In this document: positions 43,327 to 52,405 of the stretch, one piece after another | Position numbering within the stretch: the stretch's first letter is position 1 | Layout of the letters: the number at the start of each line of letters is the position of its first letter | Source of the DNA: Hymenobacter sp. DG01 | GTDB lineage: Bacteria > Bacteroidota > Bacteroidia > Cytophagales > Hymenobacteraceae | Reading direction: 5' to 3' | DNA length: 64,000 bases | Assembly (NCBI RefSeq): GCF_006352025.1 | Contig: NZ_CP040936.1 | Span: 62,001 to 126,000 of the forward strand | Notes under the pieces: model-generated | Database searches by the model: none | What the model saw: only the letters and a program-made list of their open reading frames with translations | Told to the model about the DNA's origin: nothing | Translations under genes and position numbers: made by a program

Positions 43327-46300
43327 ATGATCAGCAGCTCTACGCCTTTTTTCCTGCGCTTTTGGGTGCTGCTGGCGTGGCTGCTGACGATGACCGGAAT
43401 GGCCCGCGCCCAGCAGCGGACCGATGCGCCGCCTACTACCCGCCGCTGCGCCTGGGTACGGCTGCTGCCCAACCGGGATACCACCGAGTTCCGGCTGCGC
43501 GATTCCCTGACCGTAGTACCTACTTCGGTGAGCATTGATGGCCGCTCGGTGGCCTATAACCCTACTACCGATCAGTACCGCTTCGTGCGGCCTGCTACCC
43601 GCTTCCCGGCGCCCGAGGCTGGCCAGCCCGATATTGTGCTACCCGGCGGGCCCGACTCGGTGCTGGTGTGCTACCGGGTACTGCCGGTGCAGCTGGCGGC
43701 GGCTCGCTACCTGCGCCCGGCCCGACAAATGGATAGCGTGCAGTTCTGGCGGCGCCCCTCGGAGCTGGGGCTGCAGGACTTTGCCGTGAAAGAGCAGATC
43801 CTGAGCACGCCGGGCATCAACAAAACCGGTAACCTCTCGCGGGGTGTGTCGTTTGGCAATGCTCAGAACGTGTTCGTCAACTCCTCGCTGAACCTGCAGC
43901 TGGAAGGTCGCCTGACGGACCAGATTAACCTGACGGCCGCTATTTCCGACCAGAATGTGCCCTTCCAGCCCGAGGGCAACACCCAGCAGCTGCAGGAGTT
44001 TGACCGCATCTACATTACCCTGACGCACCCCCGCTGGAACCTGACGGCCGGCGACGTGGTGCTGCGCAACAAGCCCGACTACTTTCTGCGGTTCTACAAG
44101 AACATTCAGGGGGCGGCCCTGGAAACCAACTTCGGTCAGTTGCCCGTGGGTGGGTTCGGGGGCGGCGTGGGGCCGGGCGTGAGTAATCCGCAGCTGTTTC
44201 AATACCCTAATGCCGCGGGCACCAGCACCGGTACCTTCGTGACGGTGCCGCCTACCGTGCCCCCACCCGCCGGCTCGGGCGCCACCCAAAACGGTTTGCC
44301 AACCAGCCCGAATAGCCCTATCGGCGTTACGCCCAACGGCGTGGGGCCGAACGGCGTCAGCCAAACGGTGACTACTGTTACGGGCGGTCCGCGCCGCGGG
44401 GGCTTGCTGTCGTTTAAGCCCGGCGAGGCCTTTGCTACCACCTCCGTGGCGGCCGGGGTAGCCAAGGGCAAGTTTGCCAGCATCGACATTACACCCCTGG
44501 AAAACGTGCAGGGGCCCTACCGCCTGCGCGGGCCCAACGGCGAGCAGTTCATCATCATTCTGGCTAACTCCGAGCGGGTGTACCTGGATGGGCGCCTGCT
44601 GGTGCGCGGGTTCGATTTCGATTATGTTATCGACTACAACCAGGCAGAGCTGACGTTTTCGCCCCGCCACCTGATTACCCGCAATTCCCGCATCAAGGTC
44701 GATTTTGAGTATTCCGACTTCAACTACGCCCGCTCCCTGCTGCAGGCCAGCCACTACCAGCAGCTGGGGCGCCTGCAGGTGCATGCCAACTTCTACCGCG
44801 AATCTGACAACCCCGATAACTCGCCTAACCTCAGTCTGAAGGAGTCGGAAAAGCGGCTGCTGCGCTCCATTGGCGACAACGTGAGCCAGGCCATTGTACC
44901 CGGCGTAGATACCGTGGCCTACGACCGCCAGCAGGTGCAGTACCGCCAGGAAACTCAGCTCGACCCCACCACCCAGCAGCCGGTAACCGTATTTGTGTAT
45001 CCGCCCCTGGACACCACGCGGGCCGTGTACAACGTGCGCTTCACCAACGTAGGAGCCGGGCAGGGCAGCTATAACCTAGGCACCAGCCCCGAGGATGCCC
45101 GCGCCAACGGCCGCGTTTATCAGTTTGTGGGACGGGGGCGGGGCGCCTACGAGCCCATCCGGGTGCTGCCCACGCCCCTGCAGAAGCAGCTGATGACTAT
45201 TGGCACCAGCTACCAGCTCGATTCCACGGCCACGGTATTCGTGGATCTGGCGGCTTCTGAGCTGGATTTGAACCGGTTTTCGCCGGAGTCGGCGGCGGGG
45301 CGGGCCATGCGGGTGGGCTACGTGGTGCAGGACCGGCCGCTACGCCTGCCCGGCCTGCGGGGCTACAAGCTGCGCAGCGCCCTCGACTACGAGTACACCA
45401 GCCGCCGCTTCGCGCCTATTGATCGGTACCGCGACATTGAGTTTGACCGGAACTGGAGCACCTCGAACACGCTCATCACCAACAATCAGCAGCCCCGCGA
45501 AGACAACATCCTTAACGCCTCGGTGGGGGTAGTAAAAGACGCCGACAATGCCGTGGGCTACCGCCTGAGCCGCCGCTACCGGGCCGGCGAGGTAAGCGGA
45601 GTGCAGCACTGGGTAGATGCGGCCCGGCAGGTGGGTCCGGTGCAGGTGCGCGGCAATCTGTTTCTGCTAAACTCGGAAGCCGGGCGCCGGAAGTCGCGCT
45701 GGGCGCGGGGTGAGGCTACGGCCCGTTACGTGGGTGGCCCCGTGGTGCCCGGCTACGCCTACCGCTTCGACAAAAACCGGGTGGCCCGGCCCTCTGGCGA
45801 CTCCCTGACCTCGGCCAACTACTTCGATGAGCACGCCCTGTTCGTGCAAAGCCGCGACTCGGCCCGCACCCGCTTCCGGCTGGACTACAGCTACCGCCGC
45901 GACCAGGCACCCAACCCCGAGCAAACCCGCCTGCAGGAGCGGGGCCGCGCCCAAACCTGGCAGGGCAGCCTCACTTCCCGCCTCAGCGCCACCCAGGACC
46001 TGGCCGTGCTGGCTACGTACCGCGACCTGGCGGCCCGCGACTCGGCGCGGCAGCGCACGGTGCTGGGCAAGCTCGACTGGAACGCCAGCTTTTTCCAGCA
46101 GCTGCTGCGCTCCGAGCTCAGCTACGCCGTGGCCACGGGCCGGGAGCTGCGGCGCGACTACACGTTTCTGCCGGTGCCCAACGGCCAGGGCACGCACTAC
46201 TACGGCGGCGACGCCAACAACAACGGCCGGCAGGACAAGGATGAGTTTTTCGAGGCCCAAACCCCCGACGCCCAGTACCGCACTCACATCAAGGTGTTTC

Positions 46301-47172
46301 TGCCCACCGACGACTACATTCCGGCCTTCACCAACCGCTTCAGCTACCGCCTGACCACCAGCGCCCCGCGCGGCTGGCGGGAGCTGCCGGGGCTGCGGGG
46401 CTTTGTAGGGCGCTTCTCGGCCCTGAGTACCGTTACCCTGGACCGCCGCACCACCGAAAACACGCTGTCCTCGCGCCTGAACCCGTTTGCCTTCCAGACC
46501 GCCGATTCCTTGCTGCTGAGCCTGAACAAGCTGCTGCGCAACACGCTCTACTTCAATCGGTCCAACCCCATCTTCGGGGCCGAGTTTACAGTGCAGCAAA
46601 CCCAGCAGAAAGTGCTGCTGACCCAGGGTTCCGACACGCGCAACCTGGCCAGCCAGAGCCTGCTGCTGCGCCGGACGCTGGCGCAGACGTTTACGGGGCG
46701 CTTTACGGCTACCCGCAGCATCCGCGAAAACCTCTCGAACTACCTCGATACGCGCAATTTTCGGGTGCTGCAGTACGAGCTAGCCCCCGAAATCAGTTAC
46801 CAGCCCACCAACGTGCTGCGCCTCACGGGTACCTACCTGCGCACCACCAAGCAAAACACCAACGGCCCCGACGAGGACGCCGAGGGCACCTTCGATGAGC
46901 TGGGCGTGGAAACCCGCCTCAGCCAGGTGGGGAAGCGCACCCTGTCGGCTACTACCCGCTACGTGCGCGTGGGCTTCACCGGCGACCAGGGCTCGTTGGT
47001 GGGGCTGGAAATTCTAAATGCCCTGCGTCCCGGCAGCAACTTCACCTGGAACCTGAACATAGAGCAGCGCCTCAGCAACGGCCTCAACGTCACGCTGGCC
47101 TACGACGGGCGCAAAGCCAACGGCCTGGGCGCCGTGCACACCGGCCGCATGCAGGTATCGGTGCTGTTTTAG
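43327..47172 (+). CDS. Large probable outer-membrane beta-barrel protein, unassigned family
   Basis: A secreted protein of 1281 residues. It has a signal peptide (FWVLLAWLLTMTGMARAQQ), then alternating beta-type sequence to the end, rich in Tyr, Arg, Gln and Asn, and finishes MQVSVLF, with a C-terminal phenylalanine as in outer-membrane barrels. Near residues 155-260 a conserved-looking block reads NLSRGVSFGNAQNVFVNSSL and DQNVPFQPEGNTQQLQEFDR. Residues of about 290-360 are a Pro/Gly/Asn/Val-rich low-complexity insertion (TVPPTVPPPAGSGATQNG). In style it recalls large SprA/Sov-type barrel proteins, but I cannot assign it to that family. No partner gene is adjacent; it follows the orphan kinase by 184 bases. 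Confidence 0.75.
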   Translation: MISSSTPFFLRFWVLLAWLLTMTGMARAQQRTDAPPTTRRCAWVRLLPNRDTTEFRLRDSLTVVPTSVSIDGRSVAYNPTTDQYRFVRPATRFPAPEAGQPDIVLPGGPDSVLVCYRVLPVQLAAARYLRPARQMDSVQFWRRPSELGLQDFAVKEQILSTPGINKTGNLSRGVSFGNAQNVFVNSSLNLQLEGRLTDQINLTAAISDQNVPFQPEGNTQQLQEFDRIYITLTHPRWNLTAGDVVLRNKPDYFLRFYKNIQGAALETNFGQLPVGGFGGGVGPGVSNPQLFQYPNAAGTSTGTFVTVPPTVPPPAGSGATQNGLPTSPNSPIGVTPNGVGPNGVSQTVTTVTGGPRRGGLLSFKPGEAFATTSVAAGVAKGKFASIDITPLENVQGPYRLRGPNGEQFIIILANSERVYLDGRLLVRGFDFDYVIDYNQAELTFSPRHLITRNSRIKVDFEYSDFNYARSLLQASHYQQLGRLQVHANFYRESDNPDNSPNLSLKESEKRLLRSIGDNVSQAIVPGVDTVAYDRQQVQYRQETQLDPTTQQPVTVFVYPPLDTTRAVYNVRFTNVGAGQGSYNLGTSPEDARANGRVYQFVGRGRGAYEPIRVLPTPLQKQLMTIGTSYQLDSTATVFVDLAASELDLNRFSPESAAGRAMRVGYVVQDRPLRLPGLRGYKLRSALDYEYTSRRFAPIDRYRDIEFDRNWSTSNTLITNNQQPREDNILNASVGVVKDADNAVGYRLSRRYRAGEVSGVQHWVDAARQVGPVQVRGNLFLLNSEAGRRKSRWARGEATARYVGGPVVPGYAYRFDKNRVARPSGDSLTSANYFDEHALFVQSRDSARTRFRLDYSYRRDQAPNPEQTRLQERGRAQTWQGSLTSRLSATQDLAVLATYRDLAARDSARQRTVLGKLDWNASFFQQLLRSELSYAVATGRELRRDYTFLPVPNGQGTHYYGGDANNNGRQDKDEFFEAQTPDAQYRTHIKVFLPTDDYIPAFTNRFSYRLTTSAPRGWRELPGLRGFVGRFSALSTVTLDRRTTENTLSSRLNPFAFQTADSLLLSLNKLLRNTLYFNRSNPIFGAEFTVQQTQQKVLLTQGSDTRNLASQSLLLRRTLAQTFTGRFTATRSIRENLSNYLDTRNFRVLQYELAPEISYQPTNVLRLTGTYLRTTKQNTNGPDEDAEGTFDELGVETRLSQVGKRTLSATTRYVRVGFTGDQGSLVGLEILNALRPGSNFTWNLNIEQRLSNGLNVTLAYDGRKANGLGAVHTGRMQVSVLF

Positions 47173-47367
47173 GCAGGTTATTGATTTAACGCTATGTTTA
47201 TGCGTTCAACAACTACTTAAATTACCAGTGAAACCATCTACTTTTTTTGGCACTAGTAAAATAGCAGGTGATTAGTTTGTTGTTTCTAGTCGCCGATTAT
47301 GCTCGTCAATGACGAGTTGGATGCGGATGCGGTGCATGGTTAGGAAACGGCTGAACGAACAAGTTTT
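47173..47367. other. Intergenic stretch, possible gene remnant on the minus strand
   Basis: It holds no complete gene. On the minus strand, about 47270-47355, a short open stretch beginning MHRIRIQLVIDEHNRRLETT and stopping soon after looks like the tail of a coding sequence; upstream it meets a stop in the inverted-repeat element. No terminator is evident for the barrel-protein gene. Confidence 0.35.
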
Positions 47368-47493
47368 GGCGGTGGTCTAAAGTGAGGTGATACTTTCTTG
47401 ATGGTTCTGCTTATAATCTCTTTGCTGGAAGGTAAGAAGCAGATTTTGTCGTCAGCGCCCCGAACATGCATCACCTCGTTTTAGACCACCGCC
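47368..47493. mobile_element. MITE-like element with 24-base terminal inverted repeats
   Basis: The left arm at 47368-47391 begins GGCGGTGGTCTAAA and the right arm at 47470-47493 is its inverted copy with two mismatches (22 of 24 pair). The 78-base interior has no coding capacity. The 126-base size, near-identical inverted ends and gene-free interior suit a miniature inverted-repeat element or the two ends of a collapsed insertion sequence. I cannot define a target-site duplication. It ends 21 bases before the start of a broken gene. Confidence 0.55.
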
Positions 47494-47514
47494 GCTTTTG
47501 CTTTAAAAAAATCT

Positions 47515-48456
47515 GTGAAAAAGCTGCGATATTCTCTGCTACTATTTGGGGGCCTGACTATAGGTAATGGCTTCGCATTGAGCACTGCTTATAGTCAGGT
47601 TCCCGAGGGCAAGGGCCAGTTGCCCTACGCTGACGACTTTCTGTACGTGGACCTATCGGGGAGAGCAATCAATAACATGCCCTTGCACTGGGTACAAACT
47701 CAGCGCGTAAGTAAGGGGCAGCCCCAGCAACTGGAGCTGCTGAACCTGCTGGTTCCGCGCCAGGTAGTATAGGCCCATCCGCCGCAAGGGAAGTCATCAC
47801 ACGCCCTGCTGGAAGATGAGCTGTTGATTGCCATGGCCATTCTGCCCGATAAGGAAACCGGCCGCGTAACCTGGGAGCCGGTCCGCCCCGATACGCTTGC
47901 GGCGGTGCGCCGCGTGAGCGTATCAGGGCTCCTGGATGACTGCTACGCCCGGGTGTACGCCTACGAAACCCAGCGGACGCATTTGTACAATCAGCTTACC
48001 CGGCGCACCGACGTGAAGCCGCTGGTGGAGCGGAACGGGCAGCTCTGGACGACGCCCAACGTAGTGCTGACCGAATACTTCCTGTTGCGCAACCGGCCCA
48101 CCTACTGGCCCACGGCCGGCGACAATATCACCATCAACGTGCAGGCGCGCCCCTTCACCCGTGCCGATTTCAGGCAGGCCGAGCAAGTCAGCGCGAAAGA
48201 TTCTTTCCCATCCGTGGAGGCGGAATTGGGAACAAGCTTATTGCTGGAGGAGCAGCACAACGGCATCTACACGTTCTGGTCGCTGGAACCCTTGATTGCG
48301 GATGGTCCGATGCGCGATTATGGCTCCGTTGACATTCAATTTAAGCCGGGGGTAGGGCTGGTGTCCGGCAAGTACAACCAGTATTTCAGCATTCCCCAGA
48401 GCAGTGAGGCCAACACCTTTTTCAAGGTTACCCGCATTACGAAGCTGAGCAAGTAG
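47515..48456 (+). pseudogene. Secreted protein gene broken by one in-frame amber codon
   Basis: A 314-codon frame starts at GTG 47515 with a signal-like start (YSLLLFGGLTIGNGFALSTAYSQ) and is interrupted by TAG at 47770-47772. The same frame then stays open to 48456: after the stop it reads AHPPQGKSSHALLEDELLIAMAIL, which follows on naturally from LLNLLVPRQVV. A single C-to-T change of a CAG glutamine codon would explain it. Without the stop the product is a secreted protein of about 313 residues with no family I recognise. A sequencing error or read-through is possible. A MITE-like element lies immediately upstream. Confidence 0.7.
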
Positions 48457-48531
48457 AAGTACGTAGCGCAGCAGTACCCTCCGGCCCGGGAGCCTGATCT
48501 GGCGTCCTCACGGCCTCACCTCCAACCACAA

Positions 48532-48565
48532 AAAAAGAGCAGCCGGTACGCCGGCTGCTCTTTTT
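48532..48565. terminator. Bidirectional terminator
   Basis: A 15-bp perfect stem (AAAAAGAGCAGCCGG and its complement) with a TACG loop; it ends the broken gene on the plus strand and the hexosaminidase gene on the minus strand. Confidence 0.92.
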
Positions 48566-48582
48566 GCTTTCTCATTCCCAGA

Positions 48583-50688
48583 CTACTTCGCCTCTACCAG
48601 CCGCCGGATGGCGGGCACTACGGCCAGCTCGGTTTGGCCGGCCGGGGCTTTGGCGGCGTCGAGCTGCTTGAGGGCGTTGGTCAGCCAGGTGGGGGTAGGG
48701 GCCTGGCCTTTCTCCAGCAGCCGGAGGCGCTCCAGGCCCAGGGTCGCCACGGTTTTCAGGCGGGCTGAATGGGGGGCGTACTCCTGGAGGCTGGGGTTTT
48801 GCTTGAGCAGAGGCTGCACCAGCGCGTCGTTGGCCTGCCAGTATTCCAGCTCATTAGTGAGGTAGGCTACCAGCGCCTTGCCCGGCTGCCCCTGCAGGTC
48901 GTTGCCCGCGGCTGTGCGGCGGTACGCCAGCAGCCCATCCACGGCCACACCAAACTGCCGGGCCTCTTCCGACTCCGAGGGCGCGGCGTCCACCAAGCGG
49001 TTGAGCGGGGTTTGGGTGGTGTAGTTGAAGCCCTGGAAATGGCGCTTGTATTCTTTTACGGGCTCCAGCACCTGGGCCAGGGTGCGCAGCGGGGCTACGG
49101 CCGTTTGCCGGCCGCCGGCCAGCTGGGTCAGGAGCTGCTCCGGGGCGCGGCGGTGGCGCAGGCCCATCGTTTCCAGCTGCCTACTGACCAGAGCCAGACG
49201 GCGGTACATATCGGGCACGTCGCGGACGGTGCCGACGCTCCAGAGCCGCTCAGCTACGGCCGCGGCCCGGGGCCAGATGCGCGAATCGACGATGACGGAA
49301 TCGGCAAACTCGCTCCACATGGTAGCCTCGCCGCCCAGCACCAGCTTCTGCTGCGCCGGGGTTAGGGGCGCATCCTGGGGTAAGGGGTCGGGGGCGTAGT
49401 GCGAGGCGGCCGTAAGGTTCAGGTCGATGTAGTAGCCGTTGGAGAGCAACGTAGGGTGGCCGGCCTTGGCGGCCTCGTAGAGGCCTTTCTTGCCCCGCCA
49501 GCTCTGAATGACGGCATCCTGGGGCAGGTCGGGGCCCAGAATTTCGTCCCAGCCGACCATCTTTTTCTGGTAGCGCGTGAGCATCTGCAGCACCCGGCGA
49601 CTGAAGTAGGTTTGCAGGGCGTGGTTATCGGGCTGGCCCTTGGCATTGATGAAACCCTGCTGCTTCATGAAGGCCACAATGCGCGGATTGCGCTTCCACT
49701 GACGGCCGTCGTTTTCGTCGCCGCCAATGTGGAAATACGGGTCCGGAAACAGGCCGGTCATTTCGCTTAGCAGCGAGTCGATGAGCGTATAAGTAGTTTC
49801 CTTGGTGGGGTCCAGGGCGATATTGAGCACGCCCCATTTGCGGGCTACACCATAAATGGAGTCGTTGGAAGCCAGGCGGGGGTAGGCGGCCAGCCAGGCG
49901 GTAGCGTGGCCCGGCATATCCAGCTCGGGCACTACCCGGATGCCGCGCCGGGCCGCGTACCGAATGACCTCGCGTACCTGCTGCTGGGTGTAAAACTGGC
50001 CTTCGCCGCCCACGGTGTGCAAACGCGGAAACAGCTTGCTTTCCACCCGGAAGCCCTGGTCGTCGGCCAGGTGCCAGTGCATCACATTGAACTTGGTGGC
50101 CCACATGCCATCCAGGTTGCGCTTAATCACCGAAACGGGCATAAAGTGGCGGGCCGGGTCCATGAGCAGTCCGCGCCACGGGAAGCGCGGCGAGTCCACC
50201 ACGTCAACTTCGGGCAGCCATACCATCTTTTTCTCGGGGGTAGCCAGCTGGCGCAGCGTGGCAAGGCCGCGCAGAATGCCCAGGTGGGTGGGGGCGTTCA
50301 GGGCCACGCCCATAGGCGTCACGCGCAGGGTGTACGACTCGTCTTCGCCCAGCTTCAGTAAATTTCCCGGCCGACCGTACTGCAGCACCATGCTGGCCGT
50401 GGGCATGGGGGACGCTTGCCGCCGTGAGGGGCCTACCCCCATCCGGCCGGGCAACAGGGCCGGCAGCACCAACTGCTCTACCGCCTGCGCCACCGCCGAA
50501 TCGGCGGCCTGACTGGCGGGCGTTTGGGTGGGCGTAAACACCTGCCACGACAGATCGGGCTTAACCGTGAAGCGGCTCTGGCCCCAGGTGGCCTGGGTAG
50601 GCACGGGCAGCAGCATCCGCGTGTCGGGGGTTTGGGCGGCCAGCGGGCCAGCCAGCAACAACAGCAAGAACAGGAAAGGGCGCATCAT
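48583..50688 (-). CDS. Secreted GH20 beta-N-acetylhexosaminidase
   Basis: An exo-glycosidase of 701 residues that removes N-acetylglucosamine or N-acetylgalactosamine from glycans or chitin fragments. It has a signal peptide (MMRPFLFLLLLLAGPLAAQ). An N-terminal GH20b-type domain is followed by the barrel: GLLMDPARHFMPVSVIKRNL, MHWHLADDQGFRVESKLFP, PELDMPGHATAW and the catalytic Asp-Glu pair in HIGGDENDGRQW near residue 330. The C-terminal 150 residues are helical. The start is the double ATG at 50688-50683; the frame extends another 50 codons but they are not signal-like. A near -7 box TACCTTCG lies on the minus strand at 50711-50718. Confidence 0.94.
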   Translation of the reverse strand: MMRPFLFLLLLLAGPLAAQTPDTRMLLPVPTQATWGQSRFTVKPDLSWQVFTPTQTPASQAADSAVAQAVEQLVLPALLPGRMGVGPSRRQASPMPTASMVLQYGRPGNLLKLGEDESYTLRVTPMGVALNAPTHLGILRGLATLRQLATPEKKMVWLPEVDVVDSPRFPWRGLLMDPARHFMPVSVIKRNLDGMWATKFNVMHWHLADDQGFRVESKLFPRLHTVGGEGQFYTQQQVREVIRYAARRGIRVVPELDMPGHATAWLAAYPRLASNDSIYGVARKWGVLNIALDPTKETTYTLIDSLLSEMTGLFPDPYFHIGGDENDGRQWKRNPRIVAFMKQQGFINAKGQPDNHALQTYFSRRVLQMLTRYQKKMVGWDEILGPDLPQDAVIQSWRGKKGLYEAAKAGHPTLLSNGYYIDLNLTAASHYAPDPLPQDAPLTPAQQKLVLGGEATMWSEFADSVIVDSRIWPRAAAVAERLWSVGTVRDVPDMYRRLALVSRQLETMGLRHRRAPEQLLTQLAGGRQTAVAPLRTLAQVLEPVKEYKRHFQGFNYTTQTPLNRLVDAAPSESEEARQFGVAVDGLLAYRRTAAGNDLQGQPGKALVAYLTNELEYWQANDALVQPLLKQNPSLQEYAPHSARLKTVATLGLERLRLLEKGQAPTPTWLTNALKQLDAAKAPAGQTELAVVPAIRRLVEAK

Positions 50689-50809
50689 GGGAAGGAAGTA
50701 GGCAGAGAAGCGAAGGTAGCAAGCCCCGCGCCAGAAGTGATAATCGGTAAGGAGAGGACGCAGGGCAAAGCCGTCCTTCCATAGCAAAGTGCTACCCCCT
50801 AAAACGCAA

Positions 50810-50845
50810 CCAGCCCTTGACGACGGTGCGAGTGTCAAGGGCTGG
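50810..50845 (-). terminator. Probable terminator of the DUF58-MoxR operon
   Basis: CCAGCCCTTGAC pairs perfectly with GTCAAGGGCTGG around a 12-base loop, followed on the minus strand by TTGCGTTTTAG. It lies about 90 bases after the DUF58 stop codon. Confidence 0.6.
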
Positions 50846-50932
50846 ACATACTAGAGGGCCGGGAGGCGAAGCAGAGGAAGGGTGGCTTCGCGCCGCAACC
50901 GCGCCATGGCATTGGCTTTGGTTTATCCAGGC

Positions 50933-52288
50933 TTATATCAGCCCGCGGGCTTTGAACTCCAGGTACTTATTGATGGTATTTACCGTCAGGTTTTGGGGGG
51001 CAGTCAACAGGGCATGGATGCCGTAGCGGTTCAGCTCCCGCACAATCTGGCGTTTTTCCTGGGCAAATTTCTCCGCCACGGTCTGGTTGTACACGTCCTG
51101 GGTGGAGTCGGCGGGGCCTTCGAGGTAGGTGCGCAGCTCGGTATTTTCGAAGAACACAACCAGCAGCAGGTGGTCTTTGGCCATGCGGCGCAGGTAGGGC
51201 AGTTGGCGCTGCATGCCGTAAAGCGTCTCGAAGTTGGTAAACAGAATCAGCAGGCTGCGCTGCCGGATGTTGGTACGCACGGAGATGTAGAGCCGTTCGT
51301 AATCGGTTTCGAGGTACTTGGTTTTCTGGCGGTAGAGCACCTCCAGCAGCTTGCGCAGCTGGCCGCTACGGCGGTCGGCGGGCACGGTAGCGCCGGGCTG
51401 GTGCGAAAAGGTGAGCAAGCCCGCTTTGTCGTGTTTGAGCAGGGCAATGTTGCTTACCACCAGCGTGGCATTAATGGCGTAATCCAGCAGGCTCAGCCCC
51501 TCGAACGGCATGCGCATCACCCGGCCTTTGTCGATGAGGCAGTACACCTGTTGGGCACGCTCGTCCTGATAGTGGTTGACCACGAGGGCGTCGGCGGCTT
51601 CGGGGGTAGTGGCGCGGCGGGCGGTGGCTTTCCAGTTAATGGCCCGCGGGTCGTCGCCGGGCACGTAGGGCCGGATCTGCTCGAATTCCATGCTGTGGCC
51701 TACCCGCCGGATGCGCTTCACCCCGGCCTCGGTGAGGCGGTTATGAATAGCCAGCAACTCGTACTGGCGCATCTGCAGAAACGAAGGGTACACCGGCACT
51801 ACGCGGCTGTCATCGAACCGGAACCGGCGCCGCACCAAACCCAGGGGCGAGGCCACGTACACGTTCACAGCCCCAAACTCATACTCGCCGCGCTTGGTGG
51901 GGCGCAGCTGGTAGCGGATAATGCTGGTTTCGCCGGGCTTGATGGCCGACCGGAACAGCACGTCGCGGCGCTGAAACTGGTGCGGTATCTCGTCAATGGT
52001 TTCGGTACTAATGTGGAAGCGGTAGTGGTTTTCGAGGTAGATGGCAATGTCGTTGTCGGAGCCGTTGGCCAGCTTGTCGCCCAGCACCCGCCGCCCGAAC
52101 ACCCCGCCCGCACCCTCCCGCGCCGGGGCGTACAGCAGCACCGCGTCCAGCACCGTCAGCACCAGCAGCAGCCCGAGGGCCAGCTGCACCGGGGCCAGCC
52201 AGCCGGGCAGGAAAAAGGCCACCACCAGCCCTGCCAGCAGGGCCACGACAACCAGAAAAAAGCGGCGCGTAAGAAAGAAGGATTTCAC
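50933..52288 (-). CDS. DUF58 protein of the MoxR cluster
   Basis: A protein of 451 residues starting at GTG 52288 (MKSFFLTRRFFLVVVALLAG). Two N-terminal membrane helices (about 9-28 and 33-52) are followed by a beta-rich part (GEYEFGAVNVYVASPLGLVRRR) and the DUF58 signature GHSMEFEQIRPYVPGDDPRAINWKATARR, then a von Willebrand A-like segment (YCLIDKGRVMRM...ALLKHDKAGLLTFSH). DUF58 proteins commonly pair with a MoxR ATPase, as here. A longer start would lie inside the palindromic element at 52303 and is rejected. Confidence 0.93.
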   Translation of the reverse strand: MKSFFLTRRFFLVVVALLAGLVVAFFLPGWLAPVQLALGLLLVLTVLDAVLLYAPAREGAGGVFGRRVLGDKLANGSDNDIAIYLENHYRFHISTETIDEIPHQFQRRDVLFRSAIKPGETSIIRYQLRPTKRGEYEFGAVNVYVASPLGLVRRRFRFDDSRVVPVYPSFLQMRQYELLAIHNRLTEAGVKRIRRVGHSMEFEQIRPYVPGDDPRAINWKATARRATTPEAADALVVNHYQDERAQQVYCLIDKGRVMRMPFEGLSLLDYAINATLVVSNIALLKHDKAGLLTFSHQPGATVPADRRSGQLRKLLEVLYRQKTKYLETDYERLYISVRTNIRQRSLLILFTNFETLYGMQRQLPYLRRMAKDHLLLVVFFENTELRTYLEGPADSTQDVYNQTVAEKFAQEKRQIVRELNRYGIHALLTAPQNLTVNTINKYLEFKARGLI

Positions 52289-52302
52289 AGTCAAAGAGTA
52301 GA

Positions 52303-52403
52303 GTAGCACGGGCTTCAGCCCGTCGCATCATCGGGAGCAGGGCAGATTGGTTGTGCGCTGCAAAAAATAGGCTGGCGGGGAGACGGACTAAAGTCCGTGC
52401 TAC
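52303..52403. repeat. Inverted pair of REP-like palindromes
   Basis: Two 22-base units face each other: 52303-52324 begins GTAGCACGGGCTTCAG and 52382-52403 is, on the minus strand, GTAGCACGGACTTTAG followed by TCCGTC. Each begins with GTAG and then forms its own small hairpin; the outer GTAGCACGG and CCGTGCTAC also pair. A 5' GTAG in front of a short palindrome, found in inverted pairs between genes, is the hallmark of REP elements moved by RAYT (IS200-like) transposases. It fills the gap between the MoxR and DUF58 genes. Confidence 0.75.
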
Positions 52404-52405
52404 TG

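Noticed and set aside
47824..48456. Separate gene of 210 codons starting at TTG
   Set aside because: It is in the same frame as the upstream part and joined to it by a natural reading, so one gene broken by an amber codon explains it better than two genes.
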